This document shows positions 54,088-63,693 of a stretch of DNA of 64,000 nucleotides, piece after piece. The DNA comes from Staphylococcus pseudintermedius (GTDB lineage: Bacteria > Bacillota > Bacilli > Staphylococcales > Staphylococcaceae). Numbering within the stretch: position 1 is the stretch's first letter; the number at the start of each line of letters is the position of its first letter. The notes beneath the pieces were generated by a model. The model was given only the letters and a program-made list of their open reading frames with translations. It ran no database searches and was not told the origin of the DNA. The position numbers were made by a program, and so were the translations under genes. The stretch lies in the NCBI RefSeq assembly GCF_001792775.2, contig NZ_MLGE02000002.1, forward strand, positions 124,001-188,000. Reading direction: 5' to 3'.

Positions 54088-55408
54088 CCTCACCACCATC
54101 CACATGATGCTTTTTGCCAATCAAAGTTGTAAAATCATTTATCGTTACATTAGGGACCGCACCATAGACACCTTCCAAATAGCGTTTAAAAATTGTTAAA
54201 TCTGACCTTTTACCATAGTCATCATTAAAATCAAATATACTGTACAATTCACTAGCACCTTCGAAGTCTTTCTTAGCTAAATAAATTTGATCCACGCGTA
54301 AATCGCAATCTAGTAAAAACAGCTGATGCGAAGTCAAAATAAATTGACTCCTGTTCTCCATTAGATTAAACAGTTTAATCATAATTTTCGAAATATTTAA
54401 GTGTAGAGAATCATCAAATTCATCCATCACAAAAACGCTTCCCCTTTTAGTTTCGTCTAGTATGTTCAGTGCCAAAGTAATCAATTTTTTCGTCCCCTCA
54501 GACTCATGATTGAAAGAAATACGTTGGCTTCCTATTCTATCGCCTTCTTGATTATACTTTTTATACACTAAATTCAACTTATAAACATCAGTTTTCAGCT
54601 CTGCTTCACTTGTATTCATTACTTCTTCATTTTCGTTATTAATTGCATTTAAAATGTTCAATAACTTTTTAGGTATGTTAAAAGTATCTATAGTTGTATC
54701 AATATCAGCCACTTTAATATCACATTTCTGTAAAAACTCTATCAGGTCTCTTTTACTTTCTTCATTTTCTATCACATGTAGCATTTCTTTAATATCCCGA
54801 TGCTCTAAATGCCCGTTAATGAAGACGAGCTGATTTGAGAACCATCGATAGACATTCAAACAATGTGTATCATTCACACTTTGACCAACTTTTAAAAAGA
54901 GTTCATTTCTTCTCGTTTTCGTCACTTCATCTTTAACCCATTTAGGCGTAACAATAAATGCCTCTTCATCTCTTTCAAAATATTTATGGTATTTGCCATT
55001 TTCATAATAAAATAATGTTTCACGTAAAATAGCCGTTTCTACATATTCAAATTGATATTGATATTGAATCCCGTTCGCTACGATTTCTACACATAACTTT
55101 GTACTATTTTTAACTGAATAATCATCTAATAAAAAGGAAACTTTAGGAATTTTTTTTGTAGCACTCATATTCTCGCTCAAAATTAATTCTTGCATTAACT
55201 TTAATGCACTAATTAAATTAGATTTACCAGAACCATTTGCACCAAACACAATTGCGCTTTTTAATAAATTTATTTTTTCTGTATGACGTGTTTTTTGAAC
55301 TTCATAAGTATTCTCTTTTAACTTCCTTAGTCTTTTACCTGTTTCCATACTAAAAACTGTATCATCTCTATAAGAAAGATGGTTTTTAAATTCAAAATTA
55401 ATGAGCAT
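54080..55408 (-). CDS. AAA15-type (RloA/AbiLi-like) ATPase
   Basis: A 442-residue ATPase of the OLD/AAA15 group. The N-terminal motif INFEFKNHLSYRDDTVFSM is typical, with Walker A VFGANGSGKSNLISALK, an ABC-like signature SFNHESEGTKKLI, Walker B SVFVMDEFDDSLH and the late FILTSHQ. Such ATPases pair with nucleases, including RloB-type TOPRIM proteins, in phage-defence systems such as AbiL and PARIS. The SD AGGAGG precedes two ATGs (55411 and 55408); I use the second. The partner gene immediately downstream is a frameshifted remnant, so the system is probably inactive. Confidence 0.85.
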   Translation of the reverse strand: MLINFEFKNHLSYRDDTVFSMETGKRLRKLKENTYEVQKTRHTEKINLLKSAIVFGANGSGKSNLISALKLMQELILSENMSATKKIPKVSFLLDDYSVKNSTKLCVEIVANGIQYQYQFEYVETAILRETLFYYENGKYHKYFERDEEAFIVTPKWVKDEVTKTRRNELFLKVGQSVNDTHCLNVYRWFSNQLVFINGHLEHRDIKEMLHVIENEESKRDLIEFLQKCDIKVADIDTTIDTFNIPKKLLNILNAINNENEEVMNTSEAELKTDVYKLNLVYKKYNQEGDRIGSQRISFNHESEGTKKLITLALNILDETKRGSVFVMDEFDDSLHLNISKIMIKLFNLMENRSQFILTSHQLFLLDCDLRVDQIYLAKKDFEGASELYSIFDFNDDYGKRSDLTIFKRYLEGVYGAVPNVTINDFTTLIGKKHHVDGGEDE

Positions 55409-55550
55409 CATCTTACCTCCTAACGTATTTTCGTTCTTAAATAATCTGATATGTTTATTATAAGGTAAATACTGACAAACTAAAACAGAAACACGTTCCA
55501 AACTTTAACGGATTCATTAAAATTAATAAATGCAATGCACACTGAAAAAA

Positions 55551-55584
55551 CACGCCTACATGGATGGATACCATGTAAACGTGT
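55551..55584 (-). terminator. Terminator after the small three-helix membrane protein gene
   Basis: TACATGG pairs with CCATGTA and CACG with CGTG around a seven-base loop, followed by TTTTTT on the minus strand. Confidence 0.8.
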
Positions 55585-55595
55585 GCATATTTCAC

Positions 55596-55877
55596 CTAAT
55601 GAAATTCAAGTAGCATATAGAGATAAAGCGCAAATGCACCAGCCATCAATAAGGTCATCATCAACAAATACAATGCAGTGCGCCCATATTTGAATAAAAA
55701 GGCAATAAACATCGCGATGACATTATACACCATAAAGATACCAAAAATAGTGACGAGCCAAATGATATCCGGTGAAAAGATAAACAGTAATGCAACGATA
55801 AAGCCAAAGATGATGTACGGTATCGCAATAACATTACGTTTGAAACGACTGCGCTTAATTTTTTCCTCTTCTGTCAT
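55596..55877 (-). CDS. Small three-helix membrane protein
   Basis: A 93-residue protein with a charged start (MTEEEKIKRSRFKRN) and three hydrophobic segments, ending HYMLL-like at the carboxyl end (YLYMLLEFH). I start at ATG 55877, six bases after GAGAGGG, five codons inside the longest frame. No family recognised. It stands alone with its own terminator. Confidence 0.65.
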   Translation of the reverse strand: MTEEEKIKRSRFKRNVIAIPYIIFGFIVALLFIFSPDIIWLVTIFGIFMVYNVIAMFIAFLFKYGRTALYLLMMTLLMAGAFALYLYMLLEFH

Positions 55878-55959
55878 ATTTTTCCCTCTCAATTCCTAAT
55901 AATCACGTTTAATTGTACTAAAGTTTGCTGTACGTTGACTTCCATGAGATGTGACAATT

Positions 55960-56868
55960 TTATGGAATGTCGAATCCTTGTGCAGCAGTAAAAATATCGA
56001 ACCATTCTTGGTCATGCAATTCAAGTTGGAGTCCATCAATCACTTCGTCAACACGTTCGAGTCGTTCAGTTCCAATAATGGGCATGATATCAGCTGGATT
56101 CTTTTTAAACCATGCAGACACTACCGCTGCGACTGAAGTATGGTGTGCTTTTGCAATTCGTGTTATTACTGGAAGGACACGTGCTGCAACTGGGTCATTT
56201 TCATCAAATAAACGTCCGCCTGCAAACGGTCCCCAAGCCATTAACTTCACACCTTCACGATACATATCATCAATGGTGCCGTCATGAAACGCTTCTAAAT
56301 GATACGGTGAAATTTCAATTTGATTCACTGCGATATGAAATTTGTCGTCTTTCAAACAACGATTTAATAATTCATACTGTGGGCGCTGAAAATTTGATAC
56401 ACCAAATGACAACAATTTCCCCTCTTGGACTAAATCTTTTAAAGCATCAGTGATTTCACACGGTTTCATTAGCGGCGATGGTCGATGAATCAACAAACTA
56501 TCCAAATACTCTACTTGAAATGACTTTAATGAACGCTCAACTGCACGTTTAATATGCTGTTTACTTAAGTCATAACGATGGTCGGTTTGCTCTGGATAAA
56601 TATGATTCGGCAGGACAATTCCACACTTCGTTACGATTTGAATTTTATCGCGCAGTTCAGGTGACAAAGCCAATGCATCTCCAAACATTTTTTCCACAGT
56701 GTAATGTCCGTAAATATCGGCATGGTCCATTGTTGTCACGCCACGCTCAACAAGTTCATGAATGAAACGATTCATAGCTTGTGTCGATTTCTGCCATTGA
56801 TGCGCTCGAAAAAAACCTTGTATGACTCTAGAATATTTCACATGCTGATTGATAGTGATTTGATCCAT
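55960..56868 (-). CDS. Aldo/keto reductase (YcsN/YdhF-like oxidoreductase)
   Basis: A 302-residue NADPH-dependent reductase of the AKR superfamily. The catalytic tetrad is visible: Asp in TMDHADIYGHY, Tyr in the same motif, Lys in IVTKCGIVLP, His in LLIHRPSPLM. Cofactor-binding SNFQRPQYELL, NQIEISPYH and GTERLERVDE follow. The substrate is not predictable. It is 26 bp after the COG0523 gene on the same strand, so the two may be cotranscribed. Confidence 0.9.
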   Translation of the reverse strand: MDQITINQHVKYSRVIQGFFRAHQWQKSTQAMNRFIHELVERGVTTMDHADIYGHYTVEKMFGDALALSPELRDKIQIVTKCGIVLPNHIYPEQTDHRYDLSKQHIKRAVERSLKSFQVEYLDSLLIHRPSPLMKPCEITDALKDLVQEGKLLSFGVSNFQRPQYELLNRCLKDDKFHIAVNQIEISPYHLEAFHDGTIDDMYREGVKLMAWGPFAGGRLFDENDPVAARVLPVITRIAKAHHTSVAAVVSAWFKKNPADIMPIIGTERLERVDEVIDGLQLELHDQEWFDIFTAAQGFDIP

Positions 56869-56894
56869 TTAAACACCCCTTGAATAATCCAGAA

Positions 56895-57824
56895 TTAAGT
56901 AAATTGTAACATATCCAATTGATTTCTTAACATGGCCTTATCTAATTGCTCGCCTATGATGATAATAGAAGTTGGGAGCGTCAAGTGACCTACACTTTCA
57001 ATAGCGGGCACCCCTTCTGAATATTGAATTAAGAAAATCTCATCAGACTGTTCGCGCAAACGGATATAGCCTTTTAATCGCAATACATTGTCAGGTAGCC
57101 TTAAAATGAATTGGACAAGTGCTTCTTGAGAGACTGCACTATTGAATTGATATTGTAAGCTCGTATAATGTGCATGTGTATGACTATGAAACCCTGTCAC
57201 ATCGACATTTTGTGCATTTGCACCTTTTTCAATTGTTTTCAATGTTTCACCGTATTGTGTGAGAACGATACGACTTTTAGGTGATAGCGCCTTAATATCT
57301 TCAATCACCATTTGAAGTTGTGCGTCATCTTCTATTAAATCCACTTTATTAACCAGTATCGTTTGACTCGCACGGACTTGATCTTCCATTAAAGCTTTCG
57401 TTTGTGCAGTATTGTCATGTCGTTTTATAAATCTGACACTATCCACCAAGCCTATCGTTTCTATTGATGAAAATGCATCCACTAATAAAGGGTCTTGACA
57501 GGCAACCAAAATATCAATCGGATTCGCAACACCAGTCGCTTCTACAATGATATAATCAACTTCTGCATCACGTGTTAATTGGTACAAATGCGCAATTAAA
57601 TCGTGTTGAATATCACAGCAAATACATCCTTGTAATGCTGATTGTTGTACATGATATTGACTCAAAAGATGACTGTCTACATCAAAATCACCAAATTCAT
57701 TTACAATGAGTGCAACTTTCTCATCTTTTTTTAATATTTGCGTCATATAATGATTTAAGAATGTGGTTTTGCCACTTCCGAGAAATCCATGTATCAATAT
57801 GAGCGATGTTTGTTTTTTAAACAT
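56895..57824 (-). CDS. COG0523 (CobW-family) G3E GTPase, metal chaperone-like
   Basis: A 309-residue G3E GTPase. Walker A is IHGFLGSGKTTFLNHY, the family's metal-binding motif GCICC lies near residue 75, EATGVANP is the switch, and NKVD gives guanine specificity. A histidine-rich stretch FHSHTHAHY lies in the linker to the C-terminal CobW_C domain. Members deliver zinc or other metals under limitation. I start at ATG 57824, with SD AAAGGG, seven codons inside the longest frame. Confidence 0.85.
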   Translation of the reverse strand: MFKKQTSLILIHGFLGSGKTTFLNHYMTQILKKDEKVALIVNEFGDFDVDSHLLSQYHVQQSALQGCICCDIQHDLIAHLYQLTRDAEVDYIIVEATGVANPIDILVACQDPLLVDAFSSIETIGLVDSVRFIKRHDNTAQTKALMEDQVRASQTILVNKVDLIEDDAQLQMVIEDIKALSPKSRIVLTQYGETLKTIEKGANAQNVDVTGFHSHTHAHYTSLQYQFNSAVSQEALVQFILRLPDNVLRLKGYIRLREQSDEIFLIQYSEGVPAIESVGHLTLPTSIIIIGEQLDKAMLRNQLDMLQFT

Positions 57825-58055
57825 AAATTTAACCCTTTCTCTCAAAAAATCTACAAATCTGTTATAATATATGTGTATGTCTGACTTTAAACTTGATAAA
57901 GTACGCTTTATCTTCTAAAATTACTGCATGCTATATTTTAAGGATAGCATAGCATAGATTTAAGTGAGAACGGCTTAAATCATTTGATTATGGACGGATT
58001 CCCATTCGTGATAGAAAAAGAGAAAACGGATAGAATGTCTGGAGGAGAACTAATT

Positions 58056-58493
58056 ATGTCTGACCATTTAAACTTAAAAGAGCAAGTATGTTTTAGTTTG
58101 TATAACGCACAAAGACAAGTTAACCGCTATTATTCAAACAAGATTTTCAAAAAATATAAGCTCACGTATCCGCAATTTTTAGTTTTAGAGATTTTATGGG
58201 ACCAATCCCCTGTAAATGTGAAAAAAGTTGTAACAGACTTAGCCCTTGATACAGGGACCGTATCACCTTTATTAAAACGTATGGAACAAATTGACTTGAT
58301 TAAAAGAGAACGTTCTGAAATCGACCAACGCGAAGTATTTGTTCATTTAACTGAGAAGAGTAAAGCAATGGAACCAGAATTAGCAAATGCATCTCAACAA
58401 GTTGCAGAAGCTTCATCTTTAACACCTGACGAAGTAAACGAACTAACTCGATTATTAGAAAAAGTGATTACAGCTTTTGATGAAAGTAAGTAA
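58056..58493 (+). CDS. mgrA: MarR-family global regulator MgrA
   Basis: A 145-residue winged-helix regulator closely matching S. aureus MgrA. There it controls autolysis, capsule, efflux pumps including norA, and virulence factors. The redox-sensing cysteine is kept at position 12 ([20 protein letters not shown]), and the DNA-binding part [25 protein letters not shown] is almost unchanged. I start at ATG 58056, where GGAGGAG stands eight bases before, rather than 24 codons upstream. The 230 bp downstream contain a large hairpin structure before a terminator. Confidence 0.96.
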   Translation: MSDHLNLKEQVCFSLYNAQRQVNRYYSNKIFKKYKLTYPQFLVLEILWDQSPVNVKKVVTDLALDTGTVSPLLKRMEQIDLIKRERSEIDQREVFVHLTEKSKAMEPELANASQQVAEASSLTPDEVNELTRLLEKVITAFDESK

Positions 58494-58545
58494 ACGATTG
58501 AAATCAATCACTACTTCTAAGTCATAAGCAGTGTTTTCGTATTGA

Positions 58546-58632
58546 TATAGATAGACTTGTTTCAGGGGAACAATATCAATTTTTACACGATGAAAGTATT
58601 GGGGGCTCGTGTGATTGATATTTATATCTATA
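58546..58632 (+). ncRNA. Nested hairpin in the mgrA 3' region
   Basis: Three stems nest in order: TATAGATA (58546-58553) with TATCTATA (58625-58632), AATATCAAT (58572-58580) with ATTGATATT (58614-58622), and ACACGA (58585-58590) with TCGTGT (58607-58612). The loop is GGGGG-containing. It could be a structured 3' untranslated region or a small RNA between mgrA and the terminator at 58727. No sequence family recognised. Confidence 0.45.
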
Positions 58633-58726
58633 ACGTTATTGATGTTATGACACTATATTGAGAGCATACCATTTTTTGTTTGACTGATACAACCTTAGTT
58701 TATCTATACATACATAATCATCATTT

Positions 58727-58770
58727 AAAAGCGCTTGAATGCCCTCCAACGACATTCTGAGCGCTTTTTT
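58727..58770. terminator. Terminator downstream of mgrA (possibly bidirectional)
   Basis: AAAAGCGCT plus GAATG pairs with CATTC plus AGCGCTTTT, with TTTTTT following on the plus strand. The minus-strand side is weaker but could also end the CydDC-like operon. Confidence 0.8.
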
Positions 58771-58878
58771 CACACCTCTCATCCGATATAACCAGTTGTT
58801 CCTTGTTTGTTTCAACAAACTTACTTTCACTATTCCACAATAACTTATTCATTTTTTATACCATTTGTAATGCCTCGT

Positions 58879-60540
58879 CTATTCATGAACTTTTTCAGCT
58901 AAAAATTGTTCTGGTGTCATGTCTCCAATCACTTTTCCTTCTTGCATCTGTATGATTCTATCAAACTGCGCTAAATATTGTACATCATGTGTTGCAACGA
59001 CCAGTGTTTCAGCTTGTTGGTGAATTTGACGCATTACATCTTTTGTATTTTCTATATCTAGCGCGGTTGTTGGTTCGTCAAGTAGCCAAATCGAAGCCTC
59101 TCGTAACATGAGACGCGCAAGTGCTAATCGCTGAAATTCTCCACCTGACAATGTATTTCGATTGAATGTTACTGGACGATCTAACGCAATATGTTGCAAG
59201 TGCAATTGATCCAGCACAGTCCGACATTGAGTTGTTGAAGCATTAGTCAATAAATTTCCATATACTGTATCGTCATAAAAATGCGGCTGTTGCAACATCG
59301 TATTTAACTGTTGATAGTAATGTATCATATCTAAATCATTTAGTGCGTGATTGCCTATTAAAATTTGACCTTCACTTGGTGTATACAGTCCCATTAACAA
59401 TTGTAATAACGTCGATTTACCGGAACCAGATGTCCCAACAATGGCGATGTGTTCACCTTTATGGATGTGTAGATTTAAATGTTGCACACTTGGGCGCTGT
59501 TGATGTTCGTAGCATAACGTGACATCTTTCAACGTTAACAGTGGCGCATCATGAGAGATTTGATGAACATCTACCTGCTCTTTTCCAACCGCTCTTTTAC
59601 GATACCCCATCACTTCTGATAAGCTTTGCTGTGCTAGATCCGTCTCACTTTTATAATCAGCGACTTGACTCATCGGCACAGCTTGTTCTAATAATGTCAA
59701 AATCATTAAAATAATGCTCGTCACATAGACAATATCGACTTGTTGTTGTTCGACCATCACTACAACGAGCACGATACTACCGAGTAATGCTGCCATACTG
59801 ATTAAATGTCGTATATAATCATAAACGAGGTGACTCTTTTGCGACAGGTGCTCGGCTTGGCTGAATGCCGCTTCAGAAGCCATTAATTGTGCATTATATT
59901 TTTTATCACTCTTAAATCGTTTCAACTCATCATGACCTAAAATGTAGTCAAAATAAGCATGCATCCAGCGCGCTCCTGTTTGATTCACATGCAGTCGCAC
60001 ACGTGTCGCCTGTTTGACACGTAATGCAGGCAAAATGAACAAAGCAATTGCGATTGTAATGATTAAAACGACGGCATGTGCCCATGAAAAATAGACTAAA
60101 GTCACTGCTGAAATAAGCGTCGTGATCCCAATTACAATAGGTGGATAATAGACACGTAAATATATATTTTGCAATGCTTCCACTTGTGTGACCATTCTGC
60201 CGAGTAAATCACTCGAGCGAAACTTCCGAAAAACATCCGGTACAATTGGGATGAGCGCACGGTAGAGCTGAACCCGCACATCTCTCAACATCGTAAAGGT
60301 CGCACGGTGAGAGCGCAACCGTTCATAATATTTCGTTATAGCCCGTATAAACCCAAATAATTTCACCGTTACAATTAAGCCCATTAAAGCATATAACGGC
60401 GCACCTAAAGCACTTTGAGTAATCATATAACCACTTAAAAAGAACATACTCAGTGCAACAAGGCTTCCAAATACACCGATACAAATCGCCATCACAATAT
60501 CCTTATCCCACTTAATATTAATCACTTGTTGGAGTTTCAT
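58879..60540 (-). CDS. cydC: ABC exporter permease/ATPase, CydC-like
   Basis: A 553-residue ABC half-transporter: six-helix membrane domain (residues about 1-300) and ATPase domain with Walker A IVGTSGSGKSTLLQLL, signature LSGGEFQRLALARLM, Walker B WLLDEPTTALD and ATHDVQYL. Together with the upstream gene it forms a CydDC-type heterodimer; in E. coli that exports glutathione and cysteine and is needed for cytochrome bd assembly, in Gram-positives the substrate is less clear. The ATG follows immediately after the stop of the cydD-like gene. Confidence 0.82.
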   Translation of the reverse strand: MKLQQVINIKWDKDIVMAICIGVFGSLVALSMFFLSGYMITQSALGAPLYALMGLIVTVKLFGFIRAITKYYERLRSHRATFTMLRDVRVQLYRALIPIVPDVFRKFRSSDLLGRMVTQVEALQNIYLRVYYPPIVIGITTLISAVTLVYFSWAHAVVLIITIAIALFILPALRVKQATRVRLHVNQTGARWMHAYFDYILGHDELKRFKSDKKYNAQLMASEAAFSQAEHLSQKSHLVYDYIRHLISMAALLGSIVLVVVMVEQQQVDIVYVTSIILMILTLLEQAVPMSQVADYKSETDLAQQSLSEVMGYRKRAVGKEQVDVHQISHDAPLLTLKDVTLCYEHQQRPSVQHLNLHIHKGEHIAIVGTSGSGKSTLLQLLMGLYTPSEGQILIGNHALNDLDMIHYYQQLNTMLQQPHFYDDTVYGNLLTNASTTQCRTVLDQLHLQHIALDRPVTFNRNTLSGGEFQRLALARLMLREASIWLLDEPTTALDIENTKDVMRQIHQQAETLVVATHDVQYLAQFDRIIQMQEGKVIGDMTPEQFLAEKVHE

Positions 60541-62178
60541 TTATTCTTCACCTCCATTTTGCGTATGTGTTAACGAAAGTTGAATGTGATCATCATCAGA
60601 CTGAATCGTACCATCTGCTAAATAAATCCGTCGTGTCGCATGCTGGATTGTAGACTGACGGTGTGCAATCGTTAAACGTGTCGCATGTTGAAAATAGCGG
60701 TCTAATGTTTGTTGAATCACTTGTTCCGTTGTGCTATCTAATCCTGCGACAGGCTCATCTAAAACGACAAAATCTGGTTCTAACAATAATAGTCGCGCGA
60801 GCTCTATTCTTCTCATTTCACCACCAGATAACATTTCGCCACCTTCACCAATCAACGTTTCAATGCCATAATGAAACCTTTGGACAACAGGCATTAACTG
60901 TACCGCTTCCAATGCCGCAGTAATTTTTTCAGTAGGAACGTCATTAAATACAGCGACATTTTCTGCAATCGTTGCATTAAAAATATACGGATTTTGAGAA
61001 AGGTAGCCTATTTTCAAATCTTGCCTTTGATACGTGATACGGCCTTCTTGTGGTAACAGTTCACCAATCAACAAGCGAACAAATGTGGATTTACCTGCAC
61101 CACTTGGTCCGACTAATGCAATACGGTCGCCTTCAAAAATGTCGAGATGCATTTCCGTTAATACATTAGACGTCGTATTGGGATAGTGGTATTGAAGGTT
61201 GCGTACTTGAATGAGTGGTGTTTGATTTTCATCCACACTGATTTCATGACCGGTCACCACCTCACATTTTTCTAGTGCTGCATGAATCACGTCACTAGCA
61301 CCTTCACTTTCTTTTCCTGTATGAAAGGCTTGACCTAAGTCTTTAATCGCATTATAAAATTCCGGCGCCATAATCATCGCAATAGCAGCTGTACCGAAAT
61401 GTATCGATTGAAATACAATCAAGCTTAACCCAACCTCTAAAGCGACTAAACCAATCCCTAACATACTGATAAATTCCAACATTAAGCCAGATAAAAATGC
61501 GCTTTTTAATATTGTCATTGTCTTATCACGAAATTGTGTACTTTCTTCACTAATCGTTTCCACTGCTTGTTCAGAACGGTTAAACAGTTTTAAAGTAACT
61601 AACCCTTTCGTCAAACTTAAGAAACGTTGACCAAATTGATTTAAAAATGTCATTTGATTTTTTGCATCATCACGTGTTTTCAGACCAAAAACAATATAAA
61701 AAACAGGAATAAATGGCGCCGTAACGAGCATAATTAAAGCCGTGGGTATATGCACAAAAAGCATCGTTACAATAATGGCAAGAGGGATAAATGTCGATTT
61801 AAATACTTGAGGTAAATAATTGCGATAAAACGGCAACATTTCAGACAAGGTTTCCGTCGCCATCGTCAGTCTTTCACCAACAGCTTGGCGAGACACTTGA
61901 TGTAATAAGCGCCCTCGAATCATCTGTCGAACACGATGTGCCAGACGTTCCCCTAGCCATCCATTCACAAAATCTAAAGTTGCACGTAATATGAGTACCA
62001 ACGCTAAAAACCCAATCATGACAGACCATGCTGTAGGTTGATGTGTGAGAATATGTTCTAATATGATGCCAATCGTTACATTTTGAGCAACGACTGATAG
62101 CGCAAGACCGATACAAACGATAGCCATAAATATGGGCAAGCTATAAAATTGTTTCGCCCATTGATGTAATTGTTTCAT
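60541..62178 (-). CDS. cydD: ABC exporter permease/ATPase, CydD-like
   Basis: The 545-residue partner half-transporter. The membrane domain occupies about residues 1-310, then comes Walker A LVGPSGAGKSTFVRLLIG, signature LSGGEMRRIELARLL, Walker B VVLDEPVAGLD and IAHRQST. It starts the two-gene minus-strand operon, divergent from uppP. SD GGAGG lies upstream of the ATG. Confidence 0.82.
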   Translation of the reverse strand: MKQLHQWAKQFYSLPIFMAIVCIGLALSVVAQNVTIGIILEHILTHQPTAWSVMIGFLALVLILRATLDFVNGWLGERLAHRVRQMIRGRLLHQVSRQAVGERLTMATETLSEMLPFYRNYLPQVFKSTFIPLAIIVTMLFVHIPTALIMLVTAPFIPVFYIVFGLKTRDDAKNQMTFLNQFGQRFLSLTKGLVTLKLFNRSEQAVETISEESTQFRDKTMTILKSAFLSGLMLEFISMLGIGLVALEVGLSLIVFQSIHFGTAAIAMIMAPEFYNAIKDLGQAFHTGKESEGASDVIHAALEKCEVVTGHEISVDENQTPLIQVRNLQYHYPNTTSNVLTEMHLDIFEGDRIALVGPSGAGKSTFVRLLIGELLPQEGRITYQRQDLKIGYLSQNPYIFNATIAENVAVFNDVPTEKITAALEAVQLMPVVQRFHYGIETLIGEGGEMLSGGEMRRIELARLLLLEPDFVVLDEPVAGLDSTTEQVIQQTLDRYFQHATRLTIAHRQSTIQHATRRIYLADGTIQSDDDHIQLSLTHTQNGGEE

Positions 62179-62456
62179 CTTTGATTTCCGCCTCCATTTG
62201 TATGTGTCATTTCTCCATTTTACATGGTCGCTCTATCCCTTTCACGTGAAAAAATTCGACGATTTTTTGTCTGAAATCTTTCAATTAAAGACACACTGGC
62301 ACCATTTTCAAATTTATATACATGTTGCAACTTCTACTGCTCAAGACCTATATTTCAATAAATTTATGTTAGAAAAAGACATCTTAAATGAGAATATGCT
62401 ATCATATGCTATGTTATATTAAAATTTACACAAAAATGATTAAAGAGGGTTCTTCT

Positions 62457-63311
62457 ATGTTATTTTTCGAATTAATTAAAGCCATTATTCTTGGTATCGT
62501 TGAAGGGATGACTGAGTTCGCTCCCGTTTCTTCAACTGGACATATGATTTTAGTCGATGATATGTGGTTGAAATCGACTGATTTTTTAGGACCAGAATCT
62601 GCTTTCACCTTTAAAATTGTTATCCAACTCGGTTCTATTTTTGCTGCGGCATGGATTTTTCGTCACAAGTATTTCGAAATGTTACATATCGGTAAATATG
62701 CACCAGCGCAACAGCCTGGCCGTCGTTCAAAACCGCGTCGTTTGAATCTCTTACACATTATTATTGGGATGATTCCAGCAGGGGTGCTCGGTCTATTATT
62801 CGACGATTTGATTGAAAAATATTTATTTAGCGTACCGACTGTGCTCATCGGTTTATTCCTTGGTGCGATTTACATGATTATTGCCGACAAGTTCAGTCTT
62901 AACGTAAAAAATCCAAAAACTCTAAATGAAATCACTTATTTCCAAGCTTTTGTCATCGGTCTTTCTCAAGCCGTTGCAATGTGGCCAGGATTTTCACGTT
63001 CTGGTTCAACGATTTCAACAGGGGTATTAATGAAGTTAGACCATAAATCTGCTTCTGACTTCACTTTCATTATGGCAGTGCCTGTCATGTTAGCAGCAAG
63101 TGGTTTATCGATTATTAAACATTTAGATTATATCGAATTGACACATATTCCATTCTACATTTTAGGTTTCTTAGCAGCTTTCACATTCGGTTTTATTTCA
63201 ATCAAACTGTTCTTGAAATTGATTCAAAACGTTAAATTATTACCATTTGCGATTTACCGAATCGTACTTGTCGTCGTGATTGCTGTCGTTTATTTCGGTA
63301 TTATTAAATAA
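62457..63311 (+). CDS. uppP: Undecaprenyl-diphosphatase
   Basis: A 284-residue integral membrane phosphatase that recycles the undecaprenyl carrier for peptidoglycan and teichoic acid synthesis; overproduction gives bacitracin resistance, hence the older name bacA. The two active-site regions are GIVEGMTEFAPVSSTGHMIL (residues 14-33) and MWPGFSRSGSTISTGVLM. I start at ATG 62457, seven bases after AGAGGG, not at the earlier in-frame ATG. Confidence 0.95.
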   Translation: MLFFELIKAIILGIVEGMTEFAPVSSTGHMILVDDMWLKSTDFLGPESAFTFKIVIQLGSIFAAAWIFRHKYFEMLHIGKYAPAQQPGRRSKPRRLNLLHIIIGMIPAGVLGLLFDDLIEKYLFSVPTVLIGLFLGAIYMIIADKFSLNVKNPKTLNEITYFQAFVIGLSQAVAMWPGFSRSGSTISTGVLMKLDHKSASDFTFIMAVPVMLAASGLSIIKHLDYIELTHIPFYILGFLAAFTFGFISIKLFLKLIQNVKLLPFAIYRIVLVVVIAVVYFGIIK

Positions 63312-63693
63312 TTGAAGTGCATCAACATATGAGAAAGGGGTTAAGACCATTGCGTGTCTATCCCCGCTTTTTTTATCTTTTCAATACTGCCACCGAGTTT
63401 AACGATACATACATTAATGATTCAGTCATTTGCATGAGAACTCATAGTGAAAAGGTCATGTCGACATCAGCATCACACTTGAGTGCACCTATTCACAGTT
63501 TTAGAAACTTCAAAAAACCGAGTTCACTTTTTAAATTTCCATCAAAACAATGTACAATAATCATACAATACGTAACGAGCTCAACTTATCGATTTTTGAC
63601 GTGCGCGATAGTGCAAGGTCACCATTTAGCGTTTATCGAGACGGCTGAAAGGGTAAAAAATCATAAGTATACTCATAATTGGAGGCAACGTTC
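63312..63693 (+). other. Intergenic region downstream of uppP
   Basis: About 380 bp. Just after uppP an AAAGGGG/CCCCGCTTT pairing followed by TTTTTTT (about 63334-63375) is a probable terminator. An open frame of 126 codons crosses the region but lacks a ribosome binding site and has no recognisable features. The end carries the leader of the next gene. Confidence 0.4.

Noticed and set aside
58645..58830. 61-codon minus-strand frame, possible transposase fragment
   Set aside because: GTG start without SD, contains the terminator hairpin of the mgrA region; resemblance to transposase ends too weak.
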